33,471 nucleotides of DNA from positions 1-33,471 of the forward strand of contig DRKT01000238.1 in assembly GCA_011053195.1 (NCBI GenBank). Direction: 5' to 3'. The stretch is from Phycisphaerales bacterium (GTDB lineage: Bacteria > Planctomycetota > Phycisphaerae > Phycisphaerales > UBA1924). Within the stretch, counting starts at the first letter, position 1; every line of letters begins with the position of its first letter. Below are positions 9,010-20,255 of this stretch, piece by piece. The position numbers were made by a program, and so were the translations under genes. Below the pieces are notes generated by a model. That model had not been told where the DNA came from. It made no database searches and saw only the letters and a list, made by a program, of their open reading frames with translations.

Positions 9010-9501
9010 TTAGCCGACGCGGCGCGAGAGTTTCGGCGCGGGCTCGCTGATGGTGTCCAGTCCGAAGCCGGGCATCGGGTAGCTCCGCTGGAGGGCATCG
9101 GCAAGATGTTCCGGCTCGGCCGTCACGAAGAAACACATCTCGGACATCTGGGTCGCGCTGAAACGCAGCGCCCGGGGCAGGTTCTGCCGCGTCGTGGCGA
9201 GCATGAGTTCATCGCGCTCGAAACGAATCGGGAGGATGCGGAACTGCCACGCCTGGCGGGCGGTGATGCAGGAAGATGCCTCGGGCTCGATCTCGAACTC
9301 CATCGGGTTGATGGTGCCGGCGATCTGTTCGTACTGCATGGCCCACGCGTCCTCGATGACATCGGGGCTGATGGAGAACAGTTTCTCAGCCAGCTCACCG
9401 AAGGGGCGGGCCACGGTCCGCTGCTGGTCGAGAATGGTCTTGCGGTCGTGCTCGCTGAGCACACCGAGCTGGACGAGGATGTCACCGATTCGTAGCGCCA
9501 T
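9010..9501 (-). CDS. Stand-alone MshEN / type II secretion GspE N-terminal-domain-like protein
   Basis: From internal ATG at 9501: MALRIGDILVQLGVLSEHDRKTILDQQRTVARPFGELAEKLFSISPDVIEDAWAMQYEQIAG, which fits the RLGxxLVxxGxxxxxxLxxxLxxQ...xxGExL pattern of MshEN. No ATPase domain follows. Confidence 0.65.
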   Translation of the reverse strand: MALRIGDILVQLGVLSEHDRKTILDQQRTVARPFGELAEKLFSISPDVIEDAWAMQYEQIAGTINPMEFEIEPEASSCITARQAWQFRILPIRFERDELMLATTRQNLPRALRFSATQMSEMCFFVTAEPEHLADALQRSYPMPGFGLDTISEPAPKLSRRVG

Positions 9502-9673
9502 AGGACAGACTCCCTGCAAGGCCGACCGATCGGCCCCTTGCTGATGGGACAGGCATCGGCGCTTCGGATGCCGATCCGGTGTGCCGGAGGATGAATTCCA
9601 CCCGCCGGGGTTCCGGCGGCGCCGTCTGGAGAGGCTGAACCCGCGGTCCGCGGGCGTCCGGTACGATCCGGCT

Positions 9674-10117
9674 GTGGTTCTTGGACCGATCGACCAATCC
9701 GGTGTCTCGGAGCTCGTGCCCATCGTGGTCGGGGCACACATTCGGGCGGAGCTGAACGACCGGTTCTCGGCCCATAGGCTCGCCGAGGCGGTGGATGCGG
9801 AGTTGCTCGCTCAGGGTCTTCCGCTTCGATCGGTGGTGTGTACGGATCTGTGGTACTTGAATGACGATCGGCTTCGACCGAGGCCGACGATCTCGGTGGG
9901 CGAGCCGAGCCTGAACGCGCTGACCGCATTTCTGGCGGACAAACTCCCGGATGTGTATTCGGTGCGTGATGAGCTGATCGTGCAGATGGATCTGAAGGGC
10001 GAGGACCACGTCGTCTGCTGCTGGGGCCGGGATGCGGAGATGACCCGCCGGGCGATTGCCGTCTTCTGCGAGCGGTATCTCGAACAGTTTGTGCGGCTGA
10101 TCAGCGGGTCGGTCTGA
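9674..10117 (+). CDS. Hypothetical protein (start uncertain; GTG 9674 or GTG 9581)
   Basis: ORF 9581..10117 with coding-like composition (VVGAHIRAELNDRFSAHRLAEAVDAELLAQGLPLRSVVCTDLWYLND...). No recognised family. Confidence 0.55.
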   Translation: MVLGPIDQSGVSELVPIVVGAHIRAELNDRFSAHRLAEAVDAELLAQGLPLRSVVCTDLWYLNDDRLRPRPTISVGEPSLNALTAFLADKLPDVYSVRDELIVQMDLKGEDHVVCCWGRDAEMTRRAIAVFCERYLEQFVRLISGSV

Positions 10118-10135
10118 TGGCCTCCACCGCCGAAC

Positions 10136-10849
10136 TCACCCCCTGAGCGTGGCCTCGATATAGAAATTTGTGCGCATCGGTTTGGGCCATCGGTCAGGCT
10201 GGGCAACCTTGACCGCCGCGACACCGGGACGTCCGAGGTACAACTTGATTTTCTTCAGGAAGTAATCGGTGACGATCGGAACCTCGACGAAGGTGATATC
10301 AAAGTTGTGTTTTTTGAATCGGCGTTTGAACTGAAAGTAGCTGTGCAGCGAGCAGTGGTCCTCGCGCCACTTGGTCAGGCTTTTCCAGCGGATGGTTTCG
10401 AATATAGAGTTGGTCCATTTGTTCGGCGACTGGAGCAGATAGCGCCCACCCGGTTTGAGCACCCGAGCGACCTCGCCCAGATGAACGTCGGAGTCGGGAA
10501 TGTGCTCGAACACATCGAATGAAGCAACGACGTCGAAGCTGTTGTCCTCGAACGGAATCAAGCCCCCATCGGCCAGTTGAATCGGCAGACCCGGGTGTGC
10601 CGCCAACGCCCGATCAACCTGATCCTGATTGATCTCGATCCCGACGGCGTCGTAGCCCTGCTCGCAAAGGTGGGCGAGCATCGACCCGGTGCCGCTGCCT
10701 ATTTCAAGCAGCTTCGCCTGCTTTCGGATGGGCCGGACCCGGCTGAGAAACTCCAGATTCGACGCGAAATTTCCATGATGGACCCTGTCGGCATCCTTGT
10801 CGTTGGCATTCCGTGAGCCGGGCTTGGTTGCGGTGGCGATGGTGGGCAT
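10136..10849 (-). CDS. Class I SAM-dependent methyltransferase
   Basis: 237 aa; KLLEIGSGTGSMLAHLCEQGYDAVGIEIN...FDVVASFDVFEHIPDSDVHLGEVARVLKPGGRYLLQSPN. Confidence 0.85.
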   Translation of the reverse strand: MPTIATATKPGSRNANDKDADRVHHGNFASNLEFLSRVRPIRKQAKLLEIGSGTGSMLAHLCEQGYDAVGIEINQDQVDRALAAHPGLPIQLADGGLIPFEDNSFDVVASFDVFEHIPDSDVHLGEVARVLKPGGRYLLQSPNKWTNSIFETIRWKSLTKWREDHCSLHSYFQFKRRFKKHNFDITFVEVPIVTDYFLKKIKLYLGRPGVAAVKVAQPDRWPKPMRTNFYIEATLRG

Positions 10850-10893
10850 GGGCTGAGGCTACCACGCAGCCGATCGCTGGGAAAGCACCTGTG

Positions 10894-10921
10894 TCAAAAA
10901 CGAACGGGCCCGAAAGGCCCG
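10894..10921 (-). terminator. Intrinsic terminator downstream of atpD
   Basis: On the minus strand: CGGGCC-TTTCG-GGCCCG hairpin (10905-10921) followed by TTCGTTTTTGA (10894-10904). Confidence 0.75.
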
Positions 10922-10955
10922 CCCGAAGAAAATCATCTGGATGTAGCCGGATTGG

Positions 10956-12416
<1,461 letters not shown>

Positions 12417-12512
12417 TCATGTACAGGTGGTGTCATTCCCGCCCGGCGGACGGGGGTAGAGGATAGGCCTGCTGGTCAGCCCCGGCGAGAACTTCCGGGC
12501 TTGGACCTCGAT

Positions 12513-13397
12513 TCACTTCCCGTCGGCCCGGCGCCAGGCGTTGGGGTCTTTGTGCTTGCGGGGATCGACGTAGAAGGTGTACTTCGTCGTCGTCGCGCCG
12601 CCGGTCATGGTTTCTGTTCGGACGGAGCCATCGAGGAAGGCGAGTTGGCCCTTGCGGTGGCCATACCAGAACCCCTGGGGGATGAGGGCGTCGGCGAGTT
12701 CCTCATCGTCGTACCGGCCGGCGTCCATCTGGCCCGCGCCGCCTGCAAGAACGAATCGGAACGGGTCGGCGACGACGTTTCTGGGCCCGAGCCGGGTGGT
12801 GTAGGCGCCGCCCGGGCCACCCTGGCTGTGGAACCCGACAATCGAGCCGGGGATGCACCACATCCACTCGTTGGCGAAGTAGCTTGTGCCGAAGGTGTCG
12901 TAGACGGATTGGCCGGGGTCGATCGAGCCGCTGGTGGCGCCGAAGCTGCTCCAGACGGATCTGTTCGGGAAGGCGCTGTAGAACAGGCCATCGTCGCCGG
13001 GGGATTCGTAGATGTCGGCCCGGCTGGTGGTGCGGTCGTCGAGGCCGAGATAGGAGTTCAACGGCCGGTCTTCCGGGGCATACACATCGGCGAGCTGGCT
13101 GGAATCGTCGGCGTGGAAATCGACGCCGCCGAAGGCCCAACGGGCCCGGCGCCACGGGTCGGGCTTGGTGTCGGCTGCCGGGAAGGCCTTGTAATCATCG
13201 CCATACATCGAAAAGGCGATCCCGATCTGGCGGAGATTGCTCAGGCTCGTGACGGCCTGGGCGGAGGTTCGGGCCTTGGCAGCGGCCGGGACGATCAGGC
13301 CCATGAGCAGGCCGATGATCGCAATGACGACCAGAAGTTCGATGAGGGTAAAGGCGCCGCGGGCGCCACGCTGTATGGGTTCGGAGGTGTCATTCAT
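12513..13397 (-). CDS. Prepilin-type N-terminal cleavage/methylation domain protein (planctomycete pseudopilin-like)
   Basis: From ATG at 13397: MNDTSEPIQRGARGAFTLIELLVVIAIIGLLMGLIVPAAAKAR; C-terminal GHRKGQLAFLDGSV resembles the H-X(8-9)-DG motif of this class. Confidence 0.85.
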   Translation of the reverse strand: MNDTSEPIQRGARGAFTLIELLVVIAIIGLLMGLIVPAAAKARTSAQAVTSLSNLRQIGIAFSMYGDDYKAFPAADTKPDPWRRARWAFGGVDFHADDSSQLADVYAPEDRPLNSYLGLDDRTTSRADIYESPGDDGLFYSAFPNRSVWSSFGATSGSIDPGQSVYDTFGTSYFANEWMWCIPGSIVGFHSQGGPGGAYTTRLGPRNVVADPFRFVLAGGAGQMDAGRYDDEELADALIPQGFWYGHRKGQLAFLDGSVRTETMTGGATTTKYTFYVDPRKHKDPNAWRRADGK

Positions 13398-13642
13398 GGC
13401 CCCCCGGTTTCGGCGGGCAATGCACGATTCCAAAGCGCCGGTTCCCGACACCGAACGAGAATTGTGCGCCGGGTTTGTTCAACCGCGACAGGGGAAGCAG
13501 GCGATTCGCCGCGACGAAAAATCCGGGAAAATCGGTTGACGCCGAGGGGCCGCGTTCATCGGCGCTGGGCGGTGTGGATAGCCGGGGGCGGGTTGGTGAT
13601 AGGATGATCGGACCGACTCGAACCCGAACCAGGAGCAAGGCA

Positions 13643-14842
<1,200 letters not shown>

Positions 14843-14870
14843 AGCCCCGCTCCTTCTAACCCAACTTCGG

Positions 14871-15593
14871 TCACCCTCGGCGTCGAATCTTCGTGGAGAT
14901 CCTCCAGCCCCAGAGTGCGATGCCCGTGCCCGAGGTGGCGATCGCGAGCGCGCTGGCAACGATCAACAGCGGGTGGTTGAAATTGTCGCGACCCTTGTAG
15001 TCCATCGTGTGAAGCATCCAGAAAAAATCAAATAGCCTCCATGAGCGATTCCGTCTGGCGGTGATGCGCCCCGTGGAGGCCTCGATGTAGATATGCGGCT
15101 GCTTGGCATGTTGAAGATCTACCCGGTATGCAGGGAGTGGGCCACCTCTGTACTCGCTCGGCGGATCGGACTCGAGAAGCTTCACACTCTTGACATCGGC
15201 TTGTGGCCGAAAGTCTGACAATGCCAGATGCCCGGCCTCGTCCGGTGAAATCAGGCCTACCGACGCACCCGATATATCGGCCCGAGCAAGTATATTTTTC
15301 TGAGTATCGCGAATCTCCCAGTGGATGCCGAGCCCGCGATCAATCAACATCACGCTCCCGATGTCAACATCGCCAAGTGCATCGAGCACGTCTTGCAGCG
15401 GCCGTGGCAGCGCAGCCCGGCTATCCGCTCGAATCGGCAGCACGTCCCTCATGCGGGAATCGGTTGTGCCTCGGACGCTGTCGATATCGAGCACGCTGAA
15501 AATGAACCCGCCGGTGCTCCACGCGAGAAGTTGGAGTGCGATGACGAGCCCGATCCAGCGGTGTGCCAGATATGTGGTCTTTCTCGGTTTCAT
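14871..15593 (-). CDS. PepSY-associated TM-like membrane protein
   Basis: From ATG 15593: MKPRKTTYLAHRWIGLVIALQLLAWSTGGFIFSVLDID...ASTGRITARRNRSWRLFDFFWMLHTMDYKG...GIALWGWRI. An N-terminal and a C-terminal TM flank a PepSY-like region. Confidence 0.6.
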   Translation of the reverse strand: MKPRKTTYLAHRWIGLVIALQLLAWSTGGFIFSVLDIDSVRGTTDSRMRDVLPIRADSRAALPRPLQDVLDALGDVDIGSVMLIDRGLGIHWEIRDTQKNILARADISGASVGLISPDEAGHLALSDFRPQADVKSVKLLESDPPSEYRGGPLPAYRVDLQHAKQPHIYIEASTGRITARRNRSWRLFDFFWMLHTMDYKGRDNFNHPLLIVASALAIATSGTGIALWGWRISTKIRRRG

Positions 15594-15700
15594 TTCGTGG
15601 GCCTTCTGCTGAGAATCGTGACAAACCGCTGAATGCGAGAAGTATACGAAAGCCCTGGATACGATGGCCGGGGCAGTATGAACCATCAGGAGACTTCGCC

Positions 15701-16276
15701 ATGAGAATCGCCGTACGGACTGCTTCGATCGGTTTTGCGTGTCTGGCACTGGTTGCGGGCGGGTGCTCGCATATGCAGCACCTTGGTGCCGACGGAGGGC
15801 AGGTGGCCGCTCAGGCGGCCGAGATCGAGCCGCCGGTGATCCATCGTGACGGCCGGCTGCTTTTCAGCGCCCAACCGGATCCCCAAACGCTGCAGGCACT
15901 CGCGCAGGAAGGCACCTCCACAGTCATCAGTTTCCGGCGTGATTCAGAAATGGAAGCATTGCCCTTCGACGAGGCGGACGTTGTCGAGCAGGCCGGCATG
16001 AGCTATGTCCACATCCCGCTCGGCGGCGGGATGGACGAGGAGCCGGGCTACGACCCGGAGGATGTCGATCGACTGGCCGAGGTGCTCGAACAGACCGATG
16101 GGGATGTGCTGATGCACTGCAAATCGGGCACGCGGGCCCGCACGATCTGGACGGCGTATCTGATCAAGCACGAGGGGCTGAGCGAGGCCGAGGCTGTGCT
16201 ACGGGCGCAGGCGGTCGGCCAGAAGCCATCGGCGCTGGATCGGCTGCTCGGCCGGGTCGCGTCCGAAGGGGAGTGA
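15701..16276 (+). CDS. Phosphatase-like lipoprotein (DUF442 / beta-lactamase-hydrolase-like family)
   Basis: From ATG 15701: signal peptide with GCS, then LLFSAQPDPQTLQALAQEGTSTVISFR...VLMHCKSGTRARTIWTAYL. The CxSGTRx loop is typical of DUF442-type phosphatase-fold proteins. Confidence 0.7.
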   Translation: MRIAVRTASIGFACLALVAGGCSHMQHLGADGGQVAAQAAEIEPPVIHRDGRLLFSAQPDPQTLQALAQEGTSTVISFRRDSEMEALPFDEADVVEQAGMSYVHIPLGGGMDEEPGYDPEDVDRLAEVLEQTDGDVLMHCKSGTRARTIWTAYLIKHEGLSEAEAVLRAQAVGQKPSALDRLLGRVASEGE

Positions 16277-16325
16277 TCGGGACGGGTTGATCGGGACGCC
16301 CCGCTGGCCGATACACTGGCGGTCC

Positions 16326-17402
16326 ATGCGTGGCAAATACCCCAATCCGATCATGTTCCATCTGGCCAGGATCAAGCGGGCGCCGATGGTGGCGTCGTTG
16401 CGAAACCTCGTCTCGTGGGAACCGATGCAGGCTCCAGAGGATGGATACACGGTCGTGATCGGGTGCATGGCAGCCCTGCCCGATGTGGCGGTGGCGAACC
16501 TGAACCTGATGCGGAGGATGAACATCCCCTCGGCCCGCGAGGTGGTGCTGGTCTTTGACCGGCCCACAGCACAGATGCCGAACGGCTTGGCCGAGCGGAT
16601 CGACAAGGCCCGCGGCTCGATGCCGGTCAAGCTGCTGCACTATTCCGACCGCCAGCACGCCGTCGCCGAGCGGATCAAGTGGGGCTGGGTGTATGCATGG
16701 ATGAGCTGGACGATCGGGATCGCCAACAGCTCGTCCCGGCATGTGTTGCTGCACGATCTCGATGCCATGCCCGTCAATCCGGACTTCTTCGAACGGCGAT
16801 ATCAACTGGCCAGGGAAAGCGGCAAGGCGTTCTTCGGTATCCGCTGGTACAAGGGCAACGGCATCGAGCCGAGCGACGAGCTCACCACGACCTTCGAGAT
16901 GGTGCTTGATGCCCAGCGTCTGCGGGCCGAGACCAGGCCCATCGACGGCTTCAACACGATCCGCAGGTTTGATGGCCGAGGTGTGGATTTTGATACGTTT
17001 CTGAATACTCAGACGATCATCGGCTCGAGCGGGCAATCGCCCATCGACGAGGGCGACATGGTGCACCCCTCGCAGATGATCTGTCAGTACACGGACCTGA
17101 TGGCGGGTCGGAACACGGCCCCAATGCCGAGGACAAACCTGCCCCTCATGCCGGCGTACATGCACATCGGCGGGCACAACGAGCCGATGGAGGCGATCAG
17201 CGAGCACCTCGAGCGCGTCGGCGATGCGAAGCTGCCCTTCATGGGTCGGGTGCTGGATGTCTCGAGGTTGACGGCTCAGCACTGGGCGTGGCTCGATCGG
17301 GAGGCGAGGAAACTGGCCGAGGCGGCGACCGGGACGCTCTCGCCCCGGCTCGACCGCTACCTCTCGCTCATGGGCCGGCGCGTGCAGGCCAACGGCGGCT
17401 GA
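16326..17402 (+). CDS. Putative glycosyltransferase (GT-A-like)
   Basis: From ATG 16326; HVLLHDLDAMPVNPDFF (DxD-like), NSSSRHVLLHDLDA, CQYTDLMAGRN. Family not assigned. Confidence 0.45.
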   Translation: MRGKYPNPIMFHLARIKRAPMVASLRNLVSWEPMQAPEDGYTVVIGCMAALPDVAVANLNLMRRMNIPSAREVVLVFDRPTAQMPNGLAERIDKARGSMPVKLLHYSDRQHAVAERIKWGWVYAWMSWTIGIANSSSRHVLLHDLDAMPVNPDFFERRYQLARESGKAFFGIRWYKGNGIEPSDELTTTFEMVLDAQRLRAETRPIDGFNTIRRFDGRGVDFDTFLNTQTIIGSSGQSPIDEGDMVHPSQMICQYTDLMAGRNTAPMPRTNLPLMPAYMHIGGHNEPMEAISEHLERVGDAKLPFMGRVLDVSRLTAQHWAWLDREARKLAEAATGTLSPRLDRYLSLMGRRVQANGG

Positions 17403-17481
17403 ATCTCGGTCAACGTGAAACCGTCGGTCCGGACGTCCCAATACCCCGGAGGGTGCATGCTCACCCGTCGGGAGATTGGCC

Positions 17482-18285
17482 ATGAATGGACGATTCGGGA
17501 TAGCTCTGGGTTCGGCGTGCGTGGCGATGATGACCGGGTGCAGCACCGGCTGGGTCAATGCCAATGAAACCGCGGACCTGACCGTGATGATCGGGCAGCC
17601 CGAGGTCGCGCGGGCGGCATCGCTTCACGTCGAGACCGAGGCCGGTGATGTCACGATCAAACCGGCCGAGGGCAACCCGCGCATTCTGGCGCACGTCCGC
17701 GCCCAGACCCGGGCGCGGGCCGATGCGACAACCGTTCACGCCCGGCTCGAACAGGACTCGATCCTCTCCATCGGTGTGGACTGGCCCGACGGCAAACGAC
17801 GCCACAATGAGAGCTGCAACCTGACCATCTTTGTGCCGAGCATGAACGGCGTCGAGGTCTGGACCAATGCAGGCGATCTGGATATTTCAGGCATGGCCGG
17901 GCTGCTCGATCTGCACACCAGTGCCGGCGATGTCGAGATCGCCAACCATCAGGGCGAGGTCCGGCTGCGCACATCCGCTGGGGATGTCGCCCTCAGAGAT
18001 ATCTCGGGACCGATATCCATCGAAACCAGTGCGGGCGACATCCGCCTGATCCGGGTCGATGGGCCGGTCGAGGCGAGTACCAGCGCGGGCGATGTCTACG
18101 CCGAGTTGAACGCCGGATACACCGGACAGATTCGGGCCTCGACGACGGCCGGGGACATCAACCTCAACGGCTCAACATTTCGCGGCCGACACGGGCAGGT
18201 CGCGGTCGGCTCGAACGATTCGGGCGTGACAAGCACCTTCGAGACCACCGCGGGTGATGTCGAGGTGAAGGTCCGATCAGAATAA
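17482..18285 (+). CDS. DUF4097-like putative adhesin lipoprotein with beta-solenoid repeats
   Basis: From ATG 17482: lipoprotein signal ...ACVAMMTGCSTG; repeated T[SNTE]AGD[VIL] motifs across the C-terminal half. Confidence 0.7.
   Translation: MNGRFGIALGSACVAMMTGCSTGWVNANETADLTVMIGQPEVARAASLHVETEAGDVTIKPAEGNPRILAHVRAQTRARADATTVHARLEQDSILSIGVDWPDGKRRHNESCNLTIFVPSMNGVEVWTNAGDLDISGMAGLLDLHTSAGDVEIANHQGEVRLRTSAGDVALRDISGPISIETSAGDIRLIRVDGPVEASTSAGDVYAELNAGYTGQIRASTTAGDINLNGSTFRGRHGQVAVGSNDSGVTSTFETTAGDVEVKVRSE
17863..18261 (+). repeat. Intragenic coding repeats encoding T[SNT]AGD[VIL]
   Basis: Repeat-unit starts at 17863, 17917, 17971, 18025 and 18079 are exactly 54 nt apart (18 codons), then 18142 (+63) and 18244 (+102). 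Confidence 0.85.
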
Positions 18286-18414
18286 GGTCCTGCGGGAAAC
18301 ATCCGAACTCTGAATACTCACAACCGATCCAATCGGCATGATCTGAACTCCGAGGTGCTCAGTCCTCTGTAAACGGGTGGCCTGAGTAGAGATTTGGAGC
18401 AGAGTGCAGTCATC

Positions 18415-18813
18415 ATGGGACGCATATCAAGAAATATTCTGCCGGATCTTGAACGCCGAGAGCACGAAGCCGAGAAGCCTGAGAACCACCGCAGGCATGG
18501 TCGGCTTCACGTGCAGAAGACGCCCTGCTCGATCGGGACGGTGATCGATCTGTCCTGTTCGGGGATGCGAGTCTCGACCAAATTCAAGATGAAACCATCC
18601 GACGAGATGATCGGGCTGAGGCTCGAAGGGCTCGACGGCCCGATGCTGCTGCCATGCAAGGTCGTGTGGGTTCGTCGCAGTGGCTTCCGTCGCTGGACCG
18701 TCGGGGTCGAGTTCGCAGCCATGACGCAAGACCAGCGTAAGGCACTTTCCGAGTTGGCGCGATCGGTCAGCCGGAACGAGTGCCTGTGCAAGGAAACCCG
18801 CCGCGCCGGCTGA
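18415..18813 (+). CDS. PilZ-domain protein
   Basis: From ATG 18415: HRRHGRLHV (RxxxR) and DLSCSGMRV (DxSxxG), the c-di-GMP-binding PilZ motifs, then VVWVRRSGFRRWTVGVEF. Confidence 0.85.
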   Translation: MGRISRNILPDLERREHEAEKPENHRRHGRLHVQKTPCSIGTVIDLSCSGMRVSTKFKMKPSDEMIGLRLEGLDGPMLLPCKVVWVRRSGFRRWTVGVEFAAMTQDQRKALSELARSVSRNECLCKETRRAG

Positions 18814-18840
18814 GGGTTGCCGAGACTCGGACAAACCAGT

Positions 18841-18873
18841 AGCCTCCCCGTTGATCCAGCGGGGAGGTTTTTT
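18841..18873 (+). terminator. Intrinsic terminator downstream of the PilZ gene
   Basis: CCTCCCCG (18843-18850) / CGGGGAGG (18860-18867), 9-nt loop, followed by TTTTTT (18868-18873). Confidence 0.8.
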
Positions 18874-18874
18874 C

Positions 18875-20116
18875 ATGCGGTTCTTTGCGATCTTCGTGTG
18901 CCTGGTGTTCGCGTCTGTGTCAAGTGGTGAGCCGGAGGCGGAGGTTGAGGCCCTGCTGAGCCAGATGCACGAGGCGACCAAGGCCGCCGACGCCGACACG
19001 TATTTCAATCTCTTCACCGATGATGCCGTCTTCTTCGGCACGGACATCTGGGAACGCTGGCCGCTCGATGAGTTCGAGGCGTTGTATCGCCCGTACATGG
19101 AGTCCGGCCGGGGCTGGTGGTTCCAAATGCGCGATCGGCATGTCACGATCCAGCCCGGCGGCTCGGTCGCGCTGTTTGATGAGACGCTCTACTCCGACGC
19201 CTACGGCCAGTGCCGGGGCACCGGCGCCTGCCGGCTCGAAGATGGAACATGGAAAATCGCGAGCTACCACCTCGACATCACCATGCCCAACGGCATCGCC
19301 GATGAACTCGTTTCACTGATCCGCCAATACGAAGCGAGCCACATCGAGCTGATGACCTTCAACATCCGCTATGGCACCGCCAACGATGGCCTCAACGCCT
19401 GGCCCAATCGGCGTGGGCTGGTTGCCGAGTTGATACGGGCCGAGGCACCCGATGTGCTGGGCCTGCAGGAGGCGCTGCGGCTGCAGATCGACGAACTCGC
19501 CGAGGAACTTCCCGGCTACGCATGGGTCGGCGCCGGGCGCGACGATGGCGCCGAGGCGGGCGAGTTCACCCCCATCTTCTACAGCACGGACAAGCTCAGA
19601 CTCATCAATCACCACACCTTCTGGCTCAGCGATACCCCCGATGTGCCCGGCTCGGCCACCTATGGCAACACCATCCCGCGGATCTGCACATGGGCCTCGT
19701 TCGAGCCGATCCACACCGATGACCCACAGCGGTTCATCGTCGCCAACGTGCATCTGGATCACCAATCGCCCGAGTCTCGGCTCAAAGCCATCAGGCAGAT
19801 CCGCCGCACCATCACCGCCGAGGCGAACAACGCCCCGATCTTCATCATCGGCGATTTCAACTGCCTGCCCGACTCCGAGCCCGTTCGAGAACTCACCGAC
19901 AACGGATGGAAACCATCGCTCGAAGGAGACGTCGGAACCTTTCACAGCTTCACCGGGAATGCGGGTTCCAGACGCATCGACCTGATCCTCGTCCCCAACG
20001 AACACACGGTCGAGCAGGCCGAGGTCATCACGGTTGGCGGCGAACGCGGCATCTGGCCGAGCGACCACTTCCCGGTGCACGCCACCGTCACGCTCAATCC
20101 GAACATTGCGGAATAA
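18875..20116 (+). CDS. Secreted NTF2-like (SnoaL/DUF4440-like) + endonuclease/exonuclease/phosphatase fusion
   Basis: From ATG 18875: signal peptide MRFFAIFVCLVFASVSSG; NTF2-like EVEALLSQMHEATKAADADTYFNLFTDDAVFFGTD...; EEP domain LMTFNIRYGTANDGLNAWPNRRGL...DVLGLQEA...VANVHLDH...IIGDFNCLP...SDHFPVHATV. Confidence 0.88.
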   Translation: MRFFAIFVCLVFASVSSGEPEAEVEALLSQMHEATKAADADTYFNLFTDDAVFFGTDIWERWPLDEFEALYRPYMESGRGWWFQMRDRHVTIQPGGSVALFDETLYSDAYGQCRGTGACRLEDGTWKIASYHLDITMPNGIADELVSLIRQYEASHIELMTFNIRYGTANDGLNAWPNRRGLVAELIRAEAPDVLGLQEALRLQIDELAEELPGYAWVGAGRDDGAEAGEFTPIFYSTDKLRLINHHTFWLSDTPDVPGSATYGNTIPRICTWASFEPIHTDDPQRFIVANVHLDHQSPESRLKAIRQIRRTITAEANNAPIFIIGDFNCLPDSEPVRELTDNGWKPSLEGDVGTFHSFTGNAGSRRIDLILVPNEHTVEQAEVITVGGERGIWPSDHFPVHATVTLNPNIAE

Positions 20117-20255
20117 CCCCATGCACCGGCCCAACGGCCAGGCAATTCCTCTCAAGATGGAATGGTCCGGATTTTCGGTCAACGCTGGGCTTGCATTGCG
20201 ATCCCGTTTCGGCGATACTGCGCTGTGGTGGTATCACGTGCCGGGAGCTTCATCA

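Noticed and set aside
9502-9741. N-terminal extension of the MshEN-like ORF (MCAPTTMGTSSETPDWS...)
   Set aside because: The domain starts at MALRIGDIL; the extension is low complexity and overlaps the divergent gene.
13536-13606. TTGACG (13536) and TAGGAT-like boxes before sucC as a sigma70 promoter
   Set aside because: The boxes are not at a suitable spacing, so there is insufficient support without TSS data.
12501-13607. 368-aa plus-strand ORF over the pseudopilin gene
   Set aside because: The minus-strand FTLIELLVVIAIIGLL signature is decisive; the plus-strand product is low-complexity Gly/Ala/Val.
13475-13642. N-terminal extension of the sucC ORF (MFNRDRGSRRFAATKNPGK...)
   Set aside because: Canonical SucC begins MKIHEYQAREL at 13643, with an AGGAGC-like element upstream.
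16164-17564. 466-aa minus-strand ORF antisense to the glycosyltransferase-like gene
   Set aside because: Arg/His/Pro-rich with no motifs; runs across the intergenic region; explained by GC bias.
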